Assembly: GCF_008329605.1 (NCBI RefSeq)
Contig: NZ_NPKO01000005.1
Coordinates: 310,001 to 374,000 of the forward strand
Direction of reading: 5' to 3'
From: Mycolicibacterium sp. P9-64
GTDB taxonomy: Bacteria; Actinomycetota; Actinomycetes; Mycobacteriales; Mycobacteriaceae
DNA length: 64,000 bases
Part shown: positions 1 to 9,888 of the stretch, in pieces
How positions within the stretch are numbered: position 1 is the first letter of the stretch
Layout of the letters: the number at the start of each line of letters is the position of its first letter
Position numbers and translations under genes: made by a program
Notes under the pieces: generated by a model
What the model was told of the DNA's origin: nothing
Database searches by the model: none
Seen by the model: only the letters and a program-made list of their open reading frames with translations

Positions 1-1
1 G

Positions 2-1081
2 GGTACCACCAGCAAGCCGAAGCTGGTCGAGCACTCGCAGGTGAGCTACCCCGTCGGGCACATGTCGACGATGGCGTGGATCGGTCTGCGCCCCGGCGAC
101 GTGCACCTGGCGATCAGCTCGCCTGGCTGGGCCAAACATGCGTGGAGCTGCTTCTTCGCACCGTGGATCGCCGAGGCGACGATCTTCGTCTACAACTACG
201 CGCGGTTCGACGCGGCAGCGCTGCTGCACCAGATCCGCCGGGCGGGCGTCACCACGTTCTGTGCGCCACCGACGGTGTGGCGCATGCTGATTCAAGCCGA
301 TCTCGGCGCACGCCCCGACGGTCTGCGCGAGGTGCTCGGTGCGGGGGAGCCGCTGAACCCCGACGTCATCGCCACGGTCGAACGCGCATGGGGACTGACC
401 ATCAGGGACGGCTTCGGCCAGACCGAGACGACGCTGTCGGTCGGCAACACTCCCGGCCAACCGGTCAAGGCAGGCTCGATGGGGCGCCCGATGCCAGGTG
501 TTCCCGTGGTGCTGATCGACCCGCTGTCCGGGGAGCTCGCCGATGAGGGCGAGATCTGCCTCGACCTCGGCGCTGGTCCGCTGAACTTGATGACCGGTTA
601 CCTCGGTGACCACGAGCGCAACGCCGCCGTGATGGCGGGCGGTTACTACCACACGGGTGACGTGGCGAGCCGCGACGCCGACGGCTACATCACCTACATC
701 GGCCGCACCGACGACGTATTCAAGTGCTCCGACTACAAGGTGTCGCCGTTCGAGCTGGAGAGCGTGCTGATCGAACACCCCGCCGTCGTCGAAGCGGCCG
801 TGGTGCCGCAGCCCGACGCCACCCGGCTGGCCGTGCCCAAGGCGTACGTCGCGCTTGCCGAGGGCTGGGCGGCCGACGCCGACACCGCGCGGTCGATCCT
901 CGAGTACGCCCGCGACCACCTCGCGCCGTACCTGAAGGTGCGCCGCGTCGAGTTCTTCGAGCTGCCCAAGACCATTTCGGGCAAGATCCGCCGCGTCGAG
1001 CTACGCACGCGCGAGGACGAGGCGCATCGATCGGGTGCTCCGATCGACACCGAGCACCGCTATGAAGACCTGCTTGGTTGA
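2..1081 (+). CDS. AMP-forming acyl-CoA/acetyl-CoA synthetase, 5' end outside window
   Basis: The gene enters the window already in frame. The first visible residues, [11 protein letters not shown], are the end of the ATP/AMP-binding P-loop of the adenylate-forming family, so roughly the N-terminal third is missing. Further family motifs are FGQTETT, YYHTGDV, and the hinge and C-terminal region GRTDDVFK, followed by the catalytic-lysine motif ISGKIRR. It should activate a carboxylic acid to its CoA thioester through an acyl-AMP intermediate; the sequence resembles acetyl- or medium-chain-acid synthetases, but the substrate cannot be read. A second synthetase starts 31 nt downstream on the same strand, so the two are probably co-transcribed. 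Confidence 0.85.
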   Translation, partial: GTTSKPKLVEHSQVSYPVGHMSTMAWIGLRPGDVHLAISSPGWAKHAWSCFFAPWIAEATIFVYNYARFDAAALLHQIRRAGVTTFCAPPTVWRMLIQADLGARPDGLREVLGAGEPLNPDVIATVERAWGLTIRDGFGQTETTLSVGNTPGQPVKAGSMGRPMPGVPVVLIDPLSGELADEGEICLDLGAGPLNLMTGYLGDHERNAAVMAGGYYHTGDVASRDADGYITYIGRTDDVFKCSDYKVSPFELESVLIEHPAVVEAAVVPQPDATRLAVPKAYVALAEGWAADADTARSILEYARDHLAPYLKVRRVEFFELPKTISGKIRRVELRTREDEAHRSGAPIDTEHRYEDLLG

Positions 1082-1112
1082 CGGGCCGAGCGAAGCGACG
1101 GGAGAGATATCA

Positions 1113-2726
1113 GTGAAGTCTCAAGCCACCGGACCCACGGACACTCCGATCATCGAGGAGACCATCGGGGCGAACTTCGCACGGATCGCCGAGGAGCACC
1201 ACGACCGCGAGGCGCTCGTCGACGTTCAAAGCGGAAGGCGTTGGACGTACGGCGAACTCAATGCCGAGGTCGACGTGATGGCACGCGGCCTGATGGCACT
1301 CGGGATCGCCAAGGGCGACCGCGTCGGGATCTGGGCGCCGAACTGCCCCGAGTGGACGATCGTCCAGTACGCGTCGGCCAAGATCGGCGCGATCCTGGTC
1401 AACGTCAACCCTGCGTACCGCACACACGAGCTGGCCTACGTGCTCAACCAGTCGGGGGTGCGCACGCTGATCGCGGCGTCGACCTTCAAGACCTCCGACT
1501 ACCAGGCCATGGTCGAGGAGGTGCGGCCGGACGCGCCCGCGCTGGGGGAGGTCGTCTTTCTCGACACCGATGACTGGGCGCAGGTCCGCGACGGTGCAGG
1601 GTCGGTGACGGCCGACGAACTGGCAACCCGCATGGTCGGTTTGACCAACGATGAACCGATCAACATTCAATATACTTCGGGTACAACGGGTTTCCCCAAG
1701 GGTGCGACGTTGTCGCACCGCAACATCCTGAACAACGGCTACTTCGTCACCGATCTGCTGAACTTGGCTCCCGGTGACCGGCTGTGCATCCCGGTGCCGT
1801 TCTACCACTGCTTCGGCATGGTGATGGGAAACGTCGGTTGTACGACGCACGGGGCGACCATGGTGATTCCGGCGCCAGGCTTCGATCCTGGGGCAACACT
1901 TTTGGCCGTCGAGCAGGAGCGTTGCACCGCGCTCTACGGCGTGCCGACGATGTTCATCGCGATGTTCGGTCATCCGGACTTCGGCACGCGCGACCTGTCG
2001 ACGCTGCGCACCGGCATCATGGCAGGTTCGGTCTGTCCCGTCGACGTGATGAAGCGCTGCGTCAACGAGATGAACATGAGCGAGGTGTCCATCGCCTACG
2101 GCATGACCGAGACGTCGCCGGTGTCCTGCCAGACCTTGATCGACGACGACCTGGACCGGCGCACCTCGTCCATCGGCCGGGCGCATCCGCACGTCGAGAT
2201 CAAGATCGTCGACCCGGATACCGGTGCCGTCGTCGAGCGGGGGGAGCCGGGCGAGTACTGCACGCGCGGTTACAGCGTGATGCTCGGTTACTGGCAGGAC
2301 GAGGCGAAGACTGCCGAAGCAATCGATTCCGACGGGTGGATGCACACCGGCGACCTGGCGGTGATGCGCGAGGACGGGTACTGCAACGTCGTCGGCCGCA
2401 TCAAGGACATGGTGATCCGCGGCGGCGAGAACATCTACCCGCGCGAGATCGAGGAATTCCTCTACACGCACCCCGACATCGAGGACGCCCAGGTGATCGG
2501 CGTCCCCGACGAACGCTACGGCGAGGAAACGTGCGCGTGGATCCGGATGAGGCCCGGCCGTGAGCCGCTCGACGCCGCCGCGGTGCGCGCCTTCGCCACC
2601 GGAAAGCTGGCGCACTACAAGATCCCGCGCTACGTGCACGTCGTCGACGAGTTCCCGATGACCATCACCGGCAAGATCCGCAAGGTCGACATGCGTGCGG
2701 AAACCGTTCGGCTGCTTGGCCTCTAA
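1113..2726 (+). CDS. Fatty-acyl-CoA synthetase (FadD-type, AMP-binding)
   Basis: This 537-residue protein has the full adenylate-forming architecture. The P-loop is [11 protein letters not shown], the A5-type motif is AYGMTETSP, the adenosine-binding motif is WMHTGDLA, the hinge is [16 protein letters not shown], and the C-terminal catalytic lysine lies in ITGKIRK. It should ligate a fatty or other carboxylic acid to CoA. I chose the GTG at 1113 because GGAGAG lies 6 nt upstream; a longer frame back to 1035 overlaps the preceding gene and adds nothing family-like. The stop overlaps the stop of the convergent MpaB-like gene by 3 nt. The acid used is unknown. Confidence 0.85.
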   Translation: MKSQATGPTDTPIIEETIGANFARIAEEHHDREALVDVQSGRRWTYGELNAEVDVMARGLMALGIAKGDRVGIWAPNCPEWTIVQYASAKIGAILVNVNPAYRTHELAYVLNQSGVRTLIAASTFKTSDYQAMVEEVRPDAPALGEVVFLDTDDWAQVRDGAGSVTADELATRMVGLTNDEPINIQYTSGTTGFPKGATLSHRNILNNGYFVTDLLNLAPGDRLCIPVPFYHCFGMVMGNVGCTTHGATMVIPAPGFDPGATLLAVEQERCTALYGVPTMFIAMFGHPDFGTRDLSTLRTGIMAGSVCPVDVMKRCVNEMNMSEVSIAYGMTETSPVSCQTLIDDDLDRRTSSIGRAHPHVEIKIVDPDTGAVVERGEPGEYCTRGYSVMLGYWQDEAKTAEAIDSDGWMHTGDLAVMREDGYCNVVGRIKDMVIRGGENIYPREIEEFLYTHPDIEDAQVIGVPDERYGEETCAWIRMRPGREPLDAAAVRAFATGKLAHYKIPRYVHVVDEFPMTITGKIRKVDMRAETVRLLGL

Positions 2727-3649
2727 ACCGTCGCGGGCACCGGGTCCGGTGCAAACGACGTCAGGCCGACGCCCTGGTACTTCGCCACGAGCCGCTCGTA
2801 CTGGCGGCGGTTGCGGGCCAGGGGGGTATCGGTCAGCCGGGCAGGCAACCACCGGTAGGCCAGCGCGATTGCGCCTGACAGCGCGGCGAATTCGACGTCG
2901 TGGCGACGGCTCCACGACATCGGCACCAGGTCGCGCACGCCTGGGTGCATGGTGCCGAAGCCGATCACGGCGATGACGTGTCCGGCCATCGGGCTGGCCA
3001 GCCGCCAGAGTGGCGCGACGACGGCGGGGACGAAGTCTGGCCGCGGTGGATGCAGCACGCTCGCGACGGCGCACTCCAGCGTCGCGGTGGTTTCGAGCTT
3101 CTCGGCAACGATATGGCCGTAGTACGCGCACAGTTCGTCGTAGTCGTCGATCAGCGCCGACCTGCCGGGTAGCTGCAGGTCCGCGGTCAGCAACCGGAAT
3201 CGGTCCCACACTGCCTGATTGTCGGCCGCGCTCAATTCCTTGCCGGTGATCACCGTGAAGGCGTTGCGGTACACGAAGAACGTGCTGATCAGAATCCAGT
3301 TCCAGGATTCGGGATTCAGCGCGCTGTACCGGATTCCGTTCGCACCGACGCCCTTGACGTCCCGGTGCAGCCGAACCAACCGCTCGGCCTCGGCTTGTCG
3401 GTCAGCGGTAGCGCCGTGGAAGACGAGCTGGTCGGATGCCGCCGAGCGCACCGCGCGCCACCACGGCTGGTTGCGGATTCGGCCGGTGGCCTCCAACGCC
3501 GCCGATACCGCGGGCAGCATCGCCTGGTCGAACAGCCCTGCAGCGAACAGGCCGACGAACGAGGACCCGGCGACACGCTCGAACAGGTCGCCGGCATCGC
3601 TGGTTTCGGCGTCGTCGAGAGCCTGCGGGATTGTCACGGGACAGGTCAT
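2723..3649 (-). CDS. Oxygenase MpaB-family protein (DUF2236)
   Basis: This is a 308-residue protein of the MpaB/DUF2236 family, which includes the mycophenolic-acid pathway oxygenase and relatives of latex-clearing protein, haem-dependent enzymes found in several copies in mycobacteria. Visible family features are the conserved [11 protein letters not shown] block, the segment with [18 protein letters not shown], and a C-terminal [10 protein letters not shown]. No signal peptide is evident. The ATG at 3649 has no strong ribosome site. A divergent TetR gene and a perfect 20-bp palindrome lie immediately upstream, so this gene is probably the TetR target. The substrate is unknown. Confidence 0.75.
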   Translation of the reverse strand: MTCPVTIPQALDDAETSDAGDLFERVAGSSFVGLFAAGLFDQAMLPAVSAALEATGRIRNQPWWRAVRSAASDQLVFHGATADRQAEAERLVRLHRDVKGVGANGIRYSALNPESWNWILISTFFVYRNAFTVITGKELSAADNQAVWDRFRLLTADLQLPGRSALIDDYDELCAYYGHIVAEKLETTATLECAVASVLHPPRPDFVPAVVAPLWRLASPMAGHVIAVIGFGTMHPGVRDLVPMSWSRRHDVEFAALSGAIALAYRWLPARLTDTPLARNRRQYERLVAKYQGVGLTSFAPDPVPATV

Positions 3650-3673
3650 CTTGTCGACTCCTCGCGCAGATAT

Positions 3674-3693
3674 CTGGTGCACTAGTGCACCAG
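3674..3693. promoter_or_regulatory. Perfect 20-bp palindromic operator between mpaB-like gene and tetR
   Basis: CTGGTGCACTAGTGCACCAG is identical to its reverse complement. It lies 24 nt upstream of the MpaB-like start and just upstream of a -10-like TATGAT (3696-3701) that reads towards the TetR gene. A degenerate copy, TGGTG...GCACCA, follows at 3703-3720. The position fits an autoregulatory TetR operator covering both divergent promoters. That the neighbouring TetR binds it is inference. Confidence 0.6.
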
Positions 3694-3757
3694 AATATGA
3701 TGTGGTGTCACCATGCACCAAAATGCGGCGCGCCGTCAATGGGAGAGAATGTCGTCG

Positions 3758-4399
3758 ATGAATGCGACGAAACGCGGCTACGGCGGAATCTCCTCGGAGG
3801 AACGCCGCGCCACCCGCCGAGTCGCGTTGATGGATGCGGCTCTCGACCTGCTTACCGAGTCTGGGGTGCGAGGGGTTACCAAGAAGGCGGTCTGCGCGCG
3901 TGCACGCCTGAACGACCGGTACTTCTACGAGCAGTTCGACGACGCCGAAGCCCTGCTCGAAGCCGTTGCCAACGACATGACCGCCGCTGGCCTGCGGGCG
4001 GTGGCCACCGCCACCCTTCAGGCACCCGCCGACGTCCGGGCCCGGATACACGCGGCGGCCGACGCTGCGATCGAGTTCGTCGTCGCAGATCCGCGCCGCT
4101 CCAACATCTTGCTGATCTCGCACACCGACGCCGTGCTGCAGCGAATCCGGCTGGACAGCACCCGTGCGATCGTCCGCTCGATGTCGGCGATGACACGAGA
4201 CCTGCTCGGCGAGTCCGCGCCAAGTCAACTCGATACCGATCTCGCGGCCTTCACCATCGTCACCGGCGTCATGGAGTTGGTCGCGGCCTGGATGCGGGGC
4301 GAATTCGACACCAGCCGTGCACATCTCGCCGACGTAGTCGCTGCCATGTTGATGACGGTGGCCGAGATCTCGACCACGATTCCCGCCTCAGGCCAGTAG
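3758..4399 (+). CDS. TetR-family transcriptional regulator
   Basis: This 213-residue protein carries an N-terminal TetR helix-turn-helix (about residues 20-65, with LTESGVRGVTKKAVCARARLN and DRYFYEQF) followed by a helical ligand-binding region. Three in-frame starts exist, at 3713, 3749 and 3758. I prefer 3758 because GGGAGAG is correctly spaced before it, while it is too close to 3749; the start at 3713 would leave almost no leader behind the -10-like TATGAT. It is divergent from the MpaB-like gene across a perfect palindrome, so local repression is likely. The stop overlaps the convergent IclR gene by 12 nt. Confidence 0.8.
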   Translation: MNATKRGYGGISSEERRATRRVALMDAALDLLTESGVRGVTKKAVCARARLNDRYFYEQFDDAEALLEAVANDMTAAGLRAVATATLQAPADVRARIHAAADAAIEFVVADPRRSNILLISHTDAVLQRIRLDSTRAIVRSMSAMTRDLLGESAPSQLDTDLAAFTIVTGVMELVAAWMRGEFDTSRAHLADVVAAMLMTVAEISTTIPASGQ

Positions 4400-5107
4400 C
4401 GGGCTCAGTCGCTCCGCGCACTCGGCAAGCACCGGCACCTGGCGCGCCAGCAGCTGGCCCTGTTCGGCACGCGCCGACATCGCGACCGCCGCCACTAGCG
4501 CGCCCGCCGCCGACCGGATCGGCACTGCCACGCACGCGGAATCCGGGCGGAGCTCACCGGTCTGGGTGGCAAAGCCCTGTTCTCGCACGGCATTCAGCTG
4601 TTCGGCCAGCCCGGGTGGCGTGGCGGTCAGCAACGCCTCGACGTCGCGCTTCTCGGCGAGCAGCAGCTTGCCGACGGCGCAGGCGTGCAGGCGATGGTTG
4701 AGCACCGATTCGTCCGCGGGCGGCGGATACTCGCCGTCGGCGTCCGCGATGCGCACCGACGTATTGGTGAAGTAGAACAGGTGCACACCGAACCGCACCG
4801 AGAGACGCAGCTCAGCGAGCACCTCGCGCGCCGCGGCGCACACCGTCGGCGTCACCGCGGCGTCGATCAGCACCCCCATTCGCGGACCGAGCGAGAAGCC
4901 GGACAGATCGGGAAGCCGCACGATGTAGCCGTCGGCGACAAGCAGATTCAGCAGCCGGTAGGTGGTCGCCGAAGGCATGTTGAGCCGCTCGGCGATCTCC
5001 TTGGCGGTCACCCCGACGCCGGCAAGGGCGACCGCCTCGAGCACCAGCAAGGCGCTCTGCACGGCCTTGGGCTGGCGGCCGGACAGCGCACCGTCGGCGG
5101 GGCTCAC
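4388..5107 (-). CDS. IclR-family transcriptional regulator
   Basis: This 239-residue protein has a winged HTH (KAVQSALLVLEAVA, then VTAKEIAERLNMPSATTYRLLNLL) at about residues 15-75 and an IclR effector domain with conserved pieces such as HRLHACAVGKLLLA and CVAVPIRSAAGALVAAVAMS. The GTG at 5107 is preferred over the GTG at 5122: GGGAGG sits about 8 nt upstream and the start overlaps the permease stop as GTGA, a translational-coupling arrangement. Being co-transcribed with the permease and next to the amine oxidase genes, it is the best candidate for binding the shared TCAAATGAGAAT motifs, but that is inference. Confidence 0.82.
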   Translation of the reverse strand: MSPADGALSGRQPKAVQSALLVLEAVALAGVGVTAKEIAERLNMPSATTYRLLNLLVADGYIVRLPDLSGFSLGPRMGVLIDAAVTPTVCAAAREVLAELRLSVRFGVHLFYFTNTSVRIADADGEYPPPADESVLNHRLHACAVGKLLLAEKRDVEALLTATPPGLAEQLNAVREQGFATQTGELRPDSACVAVPIRSAAGALVAAVAMSARAEQGQLLARQVPVLAECAERLSPLLA

Positions 5108-6561
5108 CGGCGTACCTCCCACGGGTTGTAGTCAGCGAACACGTCGCCTGCGACCGTCTCGTCGAACACCCCGACCCGCTGGGCCAGATCCGGGACGGCG
5201 TGCCTGCGCAGCGCGAACAACGCGAGGCCGGTCGCCAGCAGGCCCGCGTACACGGCGGTCGCGATCCAGACGGGAGAGTCGACCGTCAGCGCGGCCCACA
5301 CGATGATGGCGATCATGAGTACGGCCGTGGTGATGCCGACCAGCAACGGGATCCGCGTCAGCTCACCGATCCGATGCAGAAACGCCGGTGTGGCAAGGCA
5401 AACCAGCAGGTATGCACCGACGTAACCGTGCGCCGACAACGCGAGGAGCCCGAGCATCACGTCGCGGCTCGACCCTGCGATGAACAGATACACGACGGGC
5501 ACCACGACGATGATCGGCATCGCGACGCACAGCGCGACGTGGGGTGTCCGGTATCGGCGGTGTGCCCGTCCGATTCGTTCCGACACCACCCCTTCGCGGC
5601 CCATCGCGAACAAGGTGCGCGACAACGCGGTGGTGGAGCCGATGACGCAGGCGAACCACGATGCGGTGATGCCGAGTTCCATGACGATCGACAAGGCCGT
5701 CGCCCCTGACCCTGCGGACGCGGGCAGCGTCAACACGATTGGCACCGAACCGATTCCGGCGCGGATGGTTCCGGTCGACTGCATGGCCGCGGCGAAGGTG
5801 TAGAGCACGCCGAGGGCGACCGGCGTCCAGCGGATGGCGCGCGGCACGGTGACGAACGGGCGTTGCGCCTCCCTGGCCACCGTGCCTGCGCTCTCGAACC
5901 CGACATAGGAGGTGATGGCCAACAGCAGCGCGAAGCCCAACGCGGAATGTGATTCGGGTGCAGCGTTTCTCGGCGGATCGTGACCGCTTGCGACGGCGGT
6001 GGTGAACGCGATTACCAGCACCACCGCGGCCACCACGATCGCGAACACCTCGACGGTGAGCGAGGTCTTGGCCGACAGCCGGATGCCCCGCACCATCAGG
6101 GTCAAGGCGACCGCCCCCGTGACAACGGCAAGCGCAGCGATCGTGGCAGGGCCGTCGGGCACCCCGATGCGGCCGAGCAGAGCGCTCAGGTAGCTGCCCG
6201 CGCCAAGGACGCTCGCCATCGCCGCGGCGGCGTAGCCGATTGCCACCGACCAACCCGCCGCAATGCCGGGCACCGGTCCCAATCCCTTGACGGTGTAGCT
6301 GTAGAGCCCGCTTACCGCGACCATCCTGGTGGCGAACTGACTGACGCAGTACCCGACCGCCGTCATCAGCAACGCGGTCACGATGAACGCGGCCAGCGCC
6401 CAGCGGCCAGCGGCGGGGATGACGAGCGCGGGCAGCGTCACCATCACCGCCGACGGTGCTACCGCCGATACCGACTGCCCAAGCACCTGGGTGAACGACA
6501 GCTGTGCCCGGCGCAGCCCGGAGACCGGCGAGCTACTTCTCATCGCCCGTCTGCCGCTCAT
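5104..6561 (-). CDS. APC-superfamily amino acid/amine permease
   Basis: This is a 485-residue integral membrane protein with about twelve hydrophobic segments and the APC N-terminal pattern (LSFTQVLGQSVSAVAPSAVMVTLPALVIPAAG), plus TSYVGFESAGTVAREAQRP in the middle, the usual GFE motif of amine/amino-acid APC transporters. Starts at 6561 and 6543 are both possible, and neither has a good Shine-Dalgarno. TACGTT lies about 7 nt before 6561 and could be the -10 of a leaderless transcript. It is divergent from the aldehyde dehydrogenase and probably imports an amine used by the neighbouring oxidase. The open frame continuing upstream to 8361 is antisense to the dehydrogenase and not part of this gene. 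Confidence 0.8.
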   Translation of the reverse strand: MSGRRAMRSSSPVSGLRRAQLSFTQVLGQSVSAVAPSAVMVTLPALVIPAAGRWALAAFIVTALLMTAVGYCVSQFATRMVAVSGLYSYTVKGLGPVPGIAAGWSVAIGYAAAAMASVLGAGSYLSALLGRIGVPDGPATIAALAVVTGAVALTLMVRGIRLSAKTSLTVEVFAIVVAAVVLVIAFTTAVASGHDPPRNAAPESHSALGFALLLAITSYVGFESAGTVAREAQRPFVTVPRAIRWTPVALGVLYTFAAAMQSTGTIRAGIGSVPIVLTLPASAGSGATALSIVMELGITASWFACVIGSTTALSRTLFAMGREGVVSERIGRAHRRYRTPHVALCVAMPIIVVVPVVYLFIAGSSRDVMLGLLALSAHGYVGAYLLVCLATPAFLHRIGELTRIPLLVGITTAVLMIAIIVWAALTVDSPVWIATAVYAGLLATGLALFALRRHAVPDLAQRVGVFDETVAGDVFADYNPWEVRR

Positions 6562-6622
6562 CCGTCGCAACGTAGCCGACCATCGGCCCGCCCACAGCGT
6601 TGTCAGGTAAACCTTCGACGAC

Positions 6623-6734
6623 TTCAAATGAGAATCCGACGGCCACGTCGGTCCCGCGGACGCTCGGCGAGACCCATTTTCTGGCAATATCGACGGTGCT
6701 GAATGAGAATCCGCATGGCATTTCAAATGAGAAT
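6623..6734. repeat. Three direct copies of a TCAAATGAGAAT regulatory motif
   Basis: TTCAAATGAGAAT occurs at 6623-6635, GAATGAGAAT at 6701-6710 and TTTCAAATGAGAAT at 6721-6734, in the divergent region between the APC permease and the aldehyde dehydrogenase. Two further copies occur before the second permease (8327-8365). Repetition only at these two promoters of one pathway suggests a dedicated regulator-binding site. TAATTT at 6791-6796, 8 nt before the dehydrogenase ATG, could be the -10 of a leaderless transcript. Confidence 0.65.
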
Positions 6735-6804
6735 GCAAGACCGCGGAATACCCATTCGAAATTCGTGGTGACGTGGACCACATCGGGGCGTAATTTCGCC
6801 ATTC

Positions 6805-8313
6805 ATGACAACTCTGCTCACTACGGAACTCGACCCGCGCACCGTCGACTTCATGTCGAGGCCGCGCCAGATGTACGTCGACGGTCAATGGGTCGACGCA
6901 CTGTCCGGCCGCCGGTTCGACACCGTCGACCCCGCCACCGAACAGGTGATCACCACGGTTCCGCAGAGCGGCCCCGAGGATGTCGAGCGGGCCGTTCAGG
7001 CAGCGCGGCGGGCGTTCGACAGCGGGCCGTGGCAGGCCATGACGCCTGCCGAACGGCAACGCATGGTGTGGCGGATCGGTGAGGGCATCACCGCGCGGGC
7101 CGACGTCTTCGCCGAGCTGGAGACCATCGACAACGGCAAGTCGGTGGCCGTTGCACGGGCCGTCGACGTCACCTGGGCCGCCGAGATCTTCTACTACTAC
7201 GCGGGCTGGGCCACCAAGATCGAGGGCAGGACCATCCCGGTGTCCGTGCCGTGGGCGCCCGGTAGCCGGTTCCACGCCTTCACCCTGCGCGAACCGGTCG
7301 GCGTCTGCGCGCAGATCGTGCCGTGGAACTTTCCGCTCGTCATGGCGGCGTTCAAGGTCGCGCCGGCGCTGGCCTGCGGAAACACCGTGATCCTCAAACC
7401 TGCCGAGCAGACCCCGCTGACCGCGCTGCTGCTCGCCGAGGTCATCGCCGAGGCAGGCGTCCCCGACGGCGTGGTCAACGTGCTGACCGGGTTCGGCGAC
7501 GTCGGAGCCGCGCTCTCGGCGCACGGGGGAGTCGACAAGGTCGCCTTCACCGGCTCTACCGAGGTGGGCCGCAAGATCGTCAACGCCGCGTCGGGCAACC
7601 TCAAGAAGGTCTCGCTCGAGCTGGGCGGCAAGAGCCCGCAGGTGATCTTCGCCGACGCCGACCTCGACGCCGCGATCCCGGGCGTGGCTAGTGGGTTCCT
7701 GTTCAACCACGGCCAGACCTGCACGGCGGGCACCCGGCTGCTCGTCGAGGACCGCATCTTCGACGACTTCACCGCGGGGGTCGCCGACTATGCCCGCGCC
7801 CAGAAGATCGGGCCCGGCCTCGACCCCACCAACGACATCGGTCCACTCGTCTCGCGCGAGCAGCTCACCAAGGTCACCGGCTACCTGGACGCGGGTATCG
7901 GCCAGGGTGCGCGCGCCCTCGCAGGTGGTGGCAGGCACGGCGACACCGGCTTCTACGTCGAGCCGACGCTGCTGGTCGACGTCGATCGCGACTTCAGCGT
8001 CTACCAGGAGGAGATCTTCGGGCCGGTCGCGGTGGCGGTGCCGTTCAACCGCGACGCTGGGTCCCGGGCCTTGAAAGACATGGCCAACGACACCCCGTAC
8101 GGCCTGGCCGCAAGCGTGTGGACGCGCGACGTGTCGACGGCCCACGAAGTCGCAGCACAGATCAAGGCGGGCACGGTGTGGATCAACTGCCACAACGCGT
8201 TCGACACCGCACTCCCGTTCGGCGGCTACAAACAGTCGGGCTGGGGACGCGAACTCGGTGAGGGCGCCATCGCCGAATACACCCAGACGAAAGCCGTCAA
8301 CATGGCGCTGTAG
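6805..8313 (+). CDS. NAD(P)-dependent aldehyde dehydrogenase (phenylacetaldehyde dehydrogenase-like)
   Basis: This is a full-length 502-residue ALDH. Catalytic residues are visible: Glu272 in SLELGGKSP and Cys306 in NHGQTCTAG. The cofactor-site motifs are VPWNFP, KPAEQTP and FTGSTEVG, and the C-terminal motif is PFGGYKQSGWGRE. It should oxidise an aldehyde to the acid. The neighbouring copper amine oxidase releases aldehydes from primary amines, so an arylalkyl or similar amine-derived aldehyde is the likely substrate; the phenylacetaldehyde assignment is by context and general likeness only. No Shine-Dalgarno precedes the ATG, consistent with a leaderless mRNA. Confidence 0.88.
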   Translation: MTTLLTTELDPRTVDFMSRPRQMYVDGQWVDALSGRRFDTVDPATEQVITTVPQSGPEDVERAVQAARRAFDSGPWQAMTPAERQRMVWRIGEGITARADVFAELETIDNGKSVAVARAVDVTWAAEIFYYYAGWATKIEGRTIPVSVPWAPGSRFHAFTLREPVGVCAQIVPWNFPLVMAAFKVAPALACGNTVILKPAEQTPLTALLLAEVIAEAGVPDGVVNVLTGFGDVGAALSAHGGVDKVAFTGSTEVGRKIVNAASGNLKKVSLELGGKSPQVIFADADLDAAIPGVASGFLFNHGQTCTAGTRLLVEDRIFDDFTAGVADYARAQKIGPGLDPTNDIGPLVSREQLTKVTGYLDAGIGQGARALAGGGRHGDTGFYVEPTLLVDVDRDFSVYQEEIFGPVAVAVPFNRDAGSRALKDMANDTPYGLAASVWTRDVSTAHEVAAQIKAGTVWINCHNAFDTALPFGGYKQSGWGRELGEGAIAEYTQTKAVNMAL

Positions 8314-8326
8314 ATTTCCCGCGCCC

Positions 8327-8365
8327 GTCAAATGGGAATTGTGGTACGCCGCCATTCTCATTTGA
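8327..8365. repeat. Inverted pair of the TCAAATGAGAAT motif before the second permease
   Basis: GTCAAATGGGAAT (8327-8339) and its opposite-strand copy ATTCTCATTTGA (8354-8365) form an imperfect inverted repeat about 60 nt upstream of the permease ATG. This is the same motif as in 6623-6734. The inverted arrangement suggests binding by a dimeric regulator, and the IclR protein of the cluster is the obvious candidate. Confidence 0.6.
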
Positions 8366-8427
8366 GCTCACGCGAGCCTTACCGCACCGCAACCACCGCC
8401 CATTCAATTTCACCGAAAGTGAATGCC

Positions 8428-9888
8428 ATGACAACTGACGCTCTGCTTTCCGACGGGGTAACCCAAGGAGGGCAAACCCACAAACTGGCCGGCAAGCTCG
8501 GCCCCACCGCCATCGTCTTCATGGTGGTCGCGGCCGCCGCCCCGCTGACCGTCGTCGCAGGAACGTTCCCGATCGGCATCGCCGCAGGAAACGGTGCGGC
8601 GTTCCCCGGGTCCTACCTGGTGTGCACGGCGGTGCTGCTGCTGTTCGCCGTCGGCTTCACCGCGATGGCACGCCACATCCGCGGCGCGGGTGCCTTCTAC
8701 ACCTACGTCGCCCACGGCTTCGGTCGTCACGTCGGGCTCGGCGCGGCGTTCCTTGCGCTGCTGTCCTACACCGCCGTGCAAGTCGGCGTGTACGGCTACG
8801 TCGGTGCCGCGATCAACGACCTGGTCACCTCGCACGGCGGCCCCGCGATGCCGTGGTACCTCTACGCGCTGGTGATGATGGCCATCGTCGCGACGCTCGG
8901 GTACCGCCACATCGAACTGTCCGGCAAGGTCCTCGGGGTTCTACTGCTCTGCGAGGTCGGCATCGTCATGGTCATCAACGTGGCCGTCCTCGCCCGCGGC
9001 GGCGGCCCAGAGGGTCTGTCGACGGCCGCTCTGCACCCCGGTGAATTCTTCTCCGGCGCGCCTGGCATCGCGCTGATCTTCGCGCTCGCGGGCTACATCG
9101 GCTTCGAGGCCACCGCGGTCTTCCGCGACGAGGCCCGTGACCCGGCCCGCACGATCCCGCGCGCCACCTATGTCGCGCTGTTGCTCATCGGCGGCTTCTA
9201 CGCGCTCAGCAGCTGGACCATGGTCAGCGCATGGGGCGACGAGGGTGCGGTCAAGATGGCGACCGACGGCCCGGCGACGATGCTGACCGACACGGCCACC
9301 AGGTACGTCGGTACCGTCGGCGGTGACCTGGTCCAGATCTTCTTGATCACAAGCCTTTTCGCTGCGCTGCTGTCCTTCCACAACGTCTTGACGCGCTACA
9401 TCTTCTCGCTCGGCAACACCAGAGCGCTCCCGGAGCGGTGCGGTCGCTCGCACGTGCGGCACGCGTCGCCCTACATCGCCTCGGTGGTGCAGACGGTCTC
9501 GGCACTCGTCGTGGTCGTCGCCTGTGTGCTCGCCAACCTCGATCCCGTGCTGGAGGTGTTCACCTGGTTCGTCGGGGCGGCATCGGTCGGCATCGTCGTG
9601 CTGATGACGGTGACGTCCGCCGCGGTGGTGGTGTACTTCCGCCGCACCAAGTTCGACACCAGGCCGTGGCACACCGTGATCGCACCGGGCCTCGGTTTCA
9701 TCGGCCTGGCCATCCTCTCGGTCATGACGGCCGTGAATCTGCCGCTGCTGGTCGGCGGATCCGACACGCTGGCCGCCATCATCGGCGTGCTGTTGGCCGG
9801 CGCCTTCCTCGGCGGGGCCGCTGTCGCGGTCCTGCGCCCACACGCCGGTCACCAAGATTCCGATACCGACAAGGAGATCGCACGATGA
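8428..9888 (+). CDS. APC-superfamily permease (second of the amine cluster)
   Basis: This 486-residue membrane protein has about twelve predicted transmembrane segments, the N-terminal APC motif GPTAIVFMVVAAAAPLTVVAGTFPIGIAAGNG, and AGYIGFEATAVFRDEARDPARTIPRA, the conserved IGFE/EA region. The ATG at 8428 begins a normal APC N-terminus; the frame upstream runs through the operator repeats and is not coding. Its stop overlaps the start of the amine oxidase (ATGA), so the two are co-translated. It most likely imports the amine substrate of that oxidase. Specificity is not readable. Confidence 0.85.
   Translation: MTTDALLSDGVTQGGQTHKLAGKLGPTAIVFMVVAAAAPLTVVAGTFPIGIAAGNGAAFPGSYLVCTAVLLLFAVGFTAMARHIRGAGAFYTYVAHGFGRHVGLGAAFLALLSYTAVQVGVYGYVGAAINDLVTSHGGPAMPWYLYALVMMAIVATLGYRHIELSGKVLGVLLLCEVGIVMVINVAVLARGGGPEGLSTAALHPGEFFSGAPGIALIFALAGYIGFEATAVFRDEARDPARTIPRATYVALLLIGGFYALSSWTMVSAWGDEGAVKMATDGPATMLTDTATRYVGTVGGDLVQIFLITSLFAALLSFHNVLTRYIFSLGNTRALPERCGRSHVRHASPYIASVVQTVSALVVVVACVLANLDPVLEVFTWFVGAASVGIVVLMTVTSAAVVVYFRRTKFDTRPWHTVIAPGLGFIGLAILSVMTAVNLPLLVGGSDTLAAIIGVLLAGAFLGGAAVAVLRPHAGHQDSDTDKEIAR

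Noticed and set aside
1110..3209. 699-codon open frame on the minus strand opposite the FadD-type gene
   Set aside because: It is antisense to a protein with all adenylate-forming motifs, has low-complexity Arg/Asp/His content and no ribosome site.
6562..8361. Continuation of the APC permease frame upstream of 6561
   Set aside because: The extra 600 codons are antisense to the aldehyde dehydrogenase and run through the operator repeats; the family N-terminus begins at about 6543-6561.
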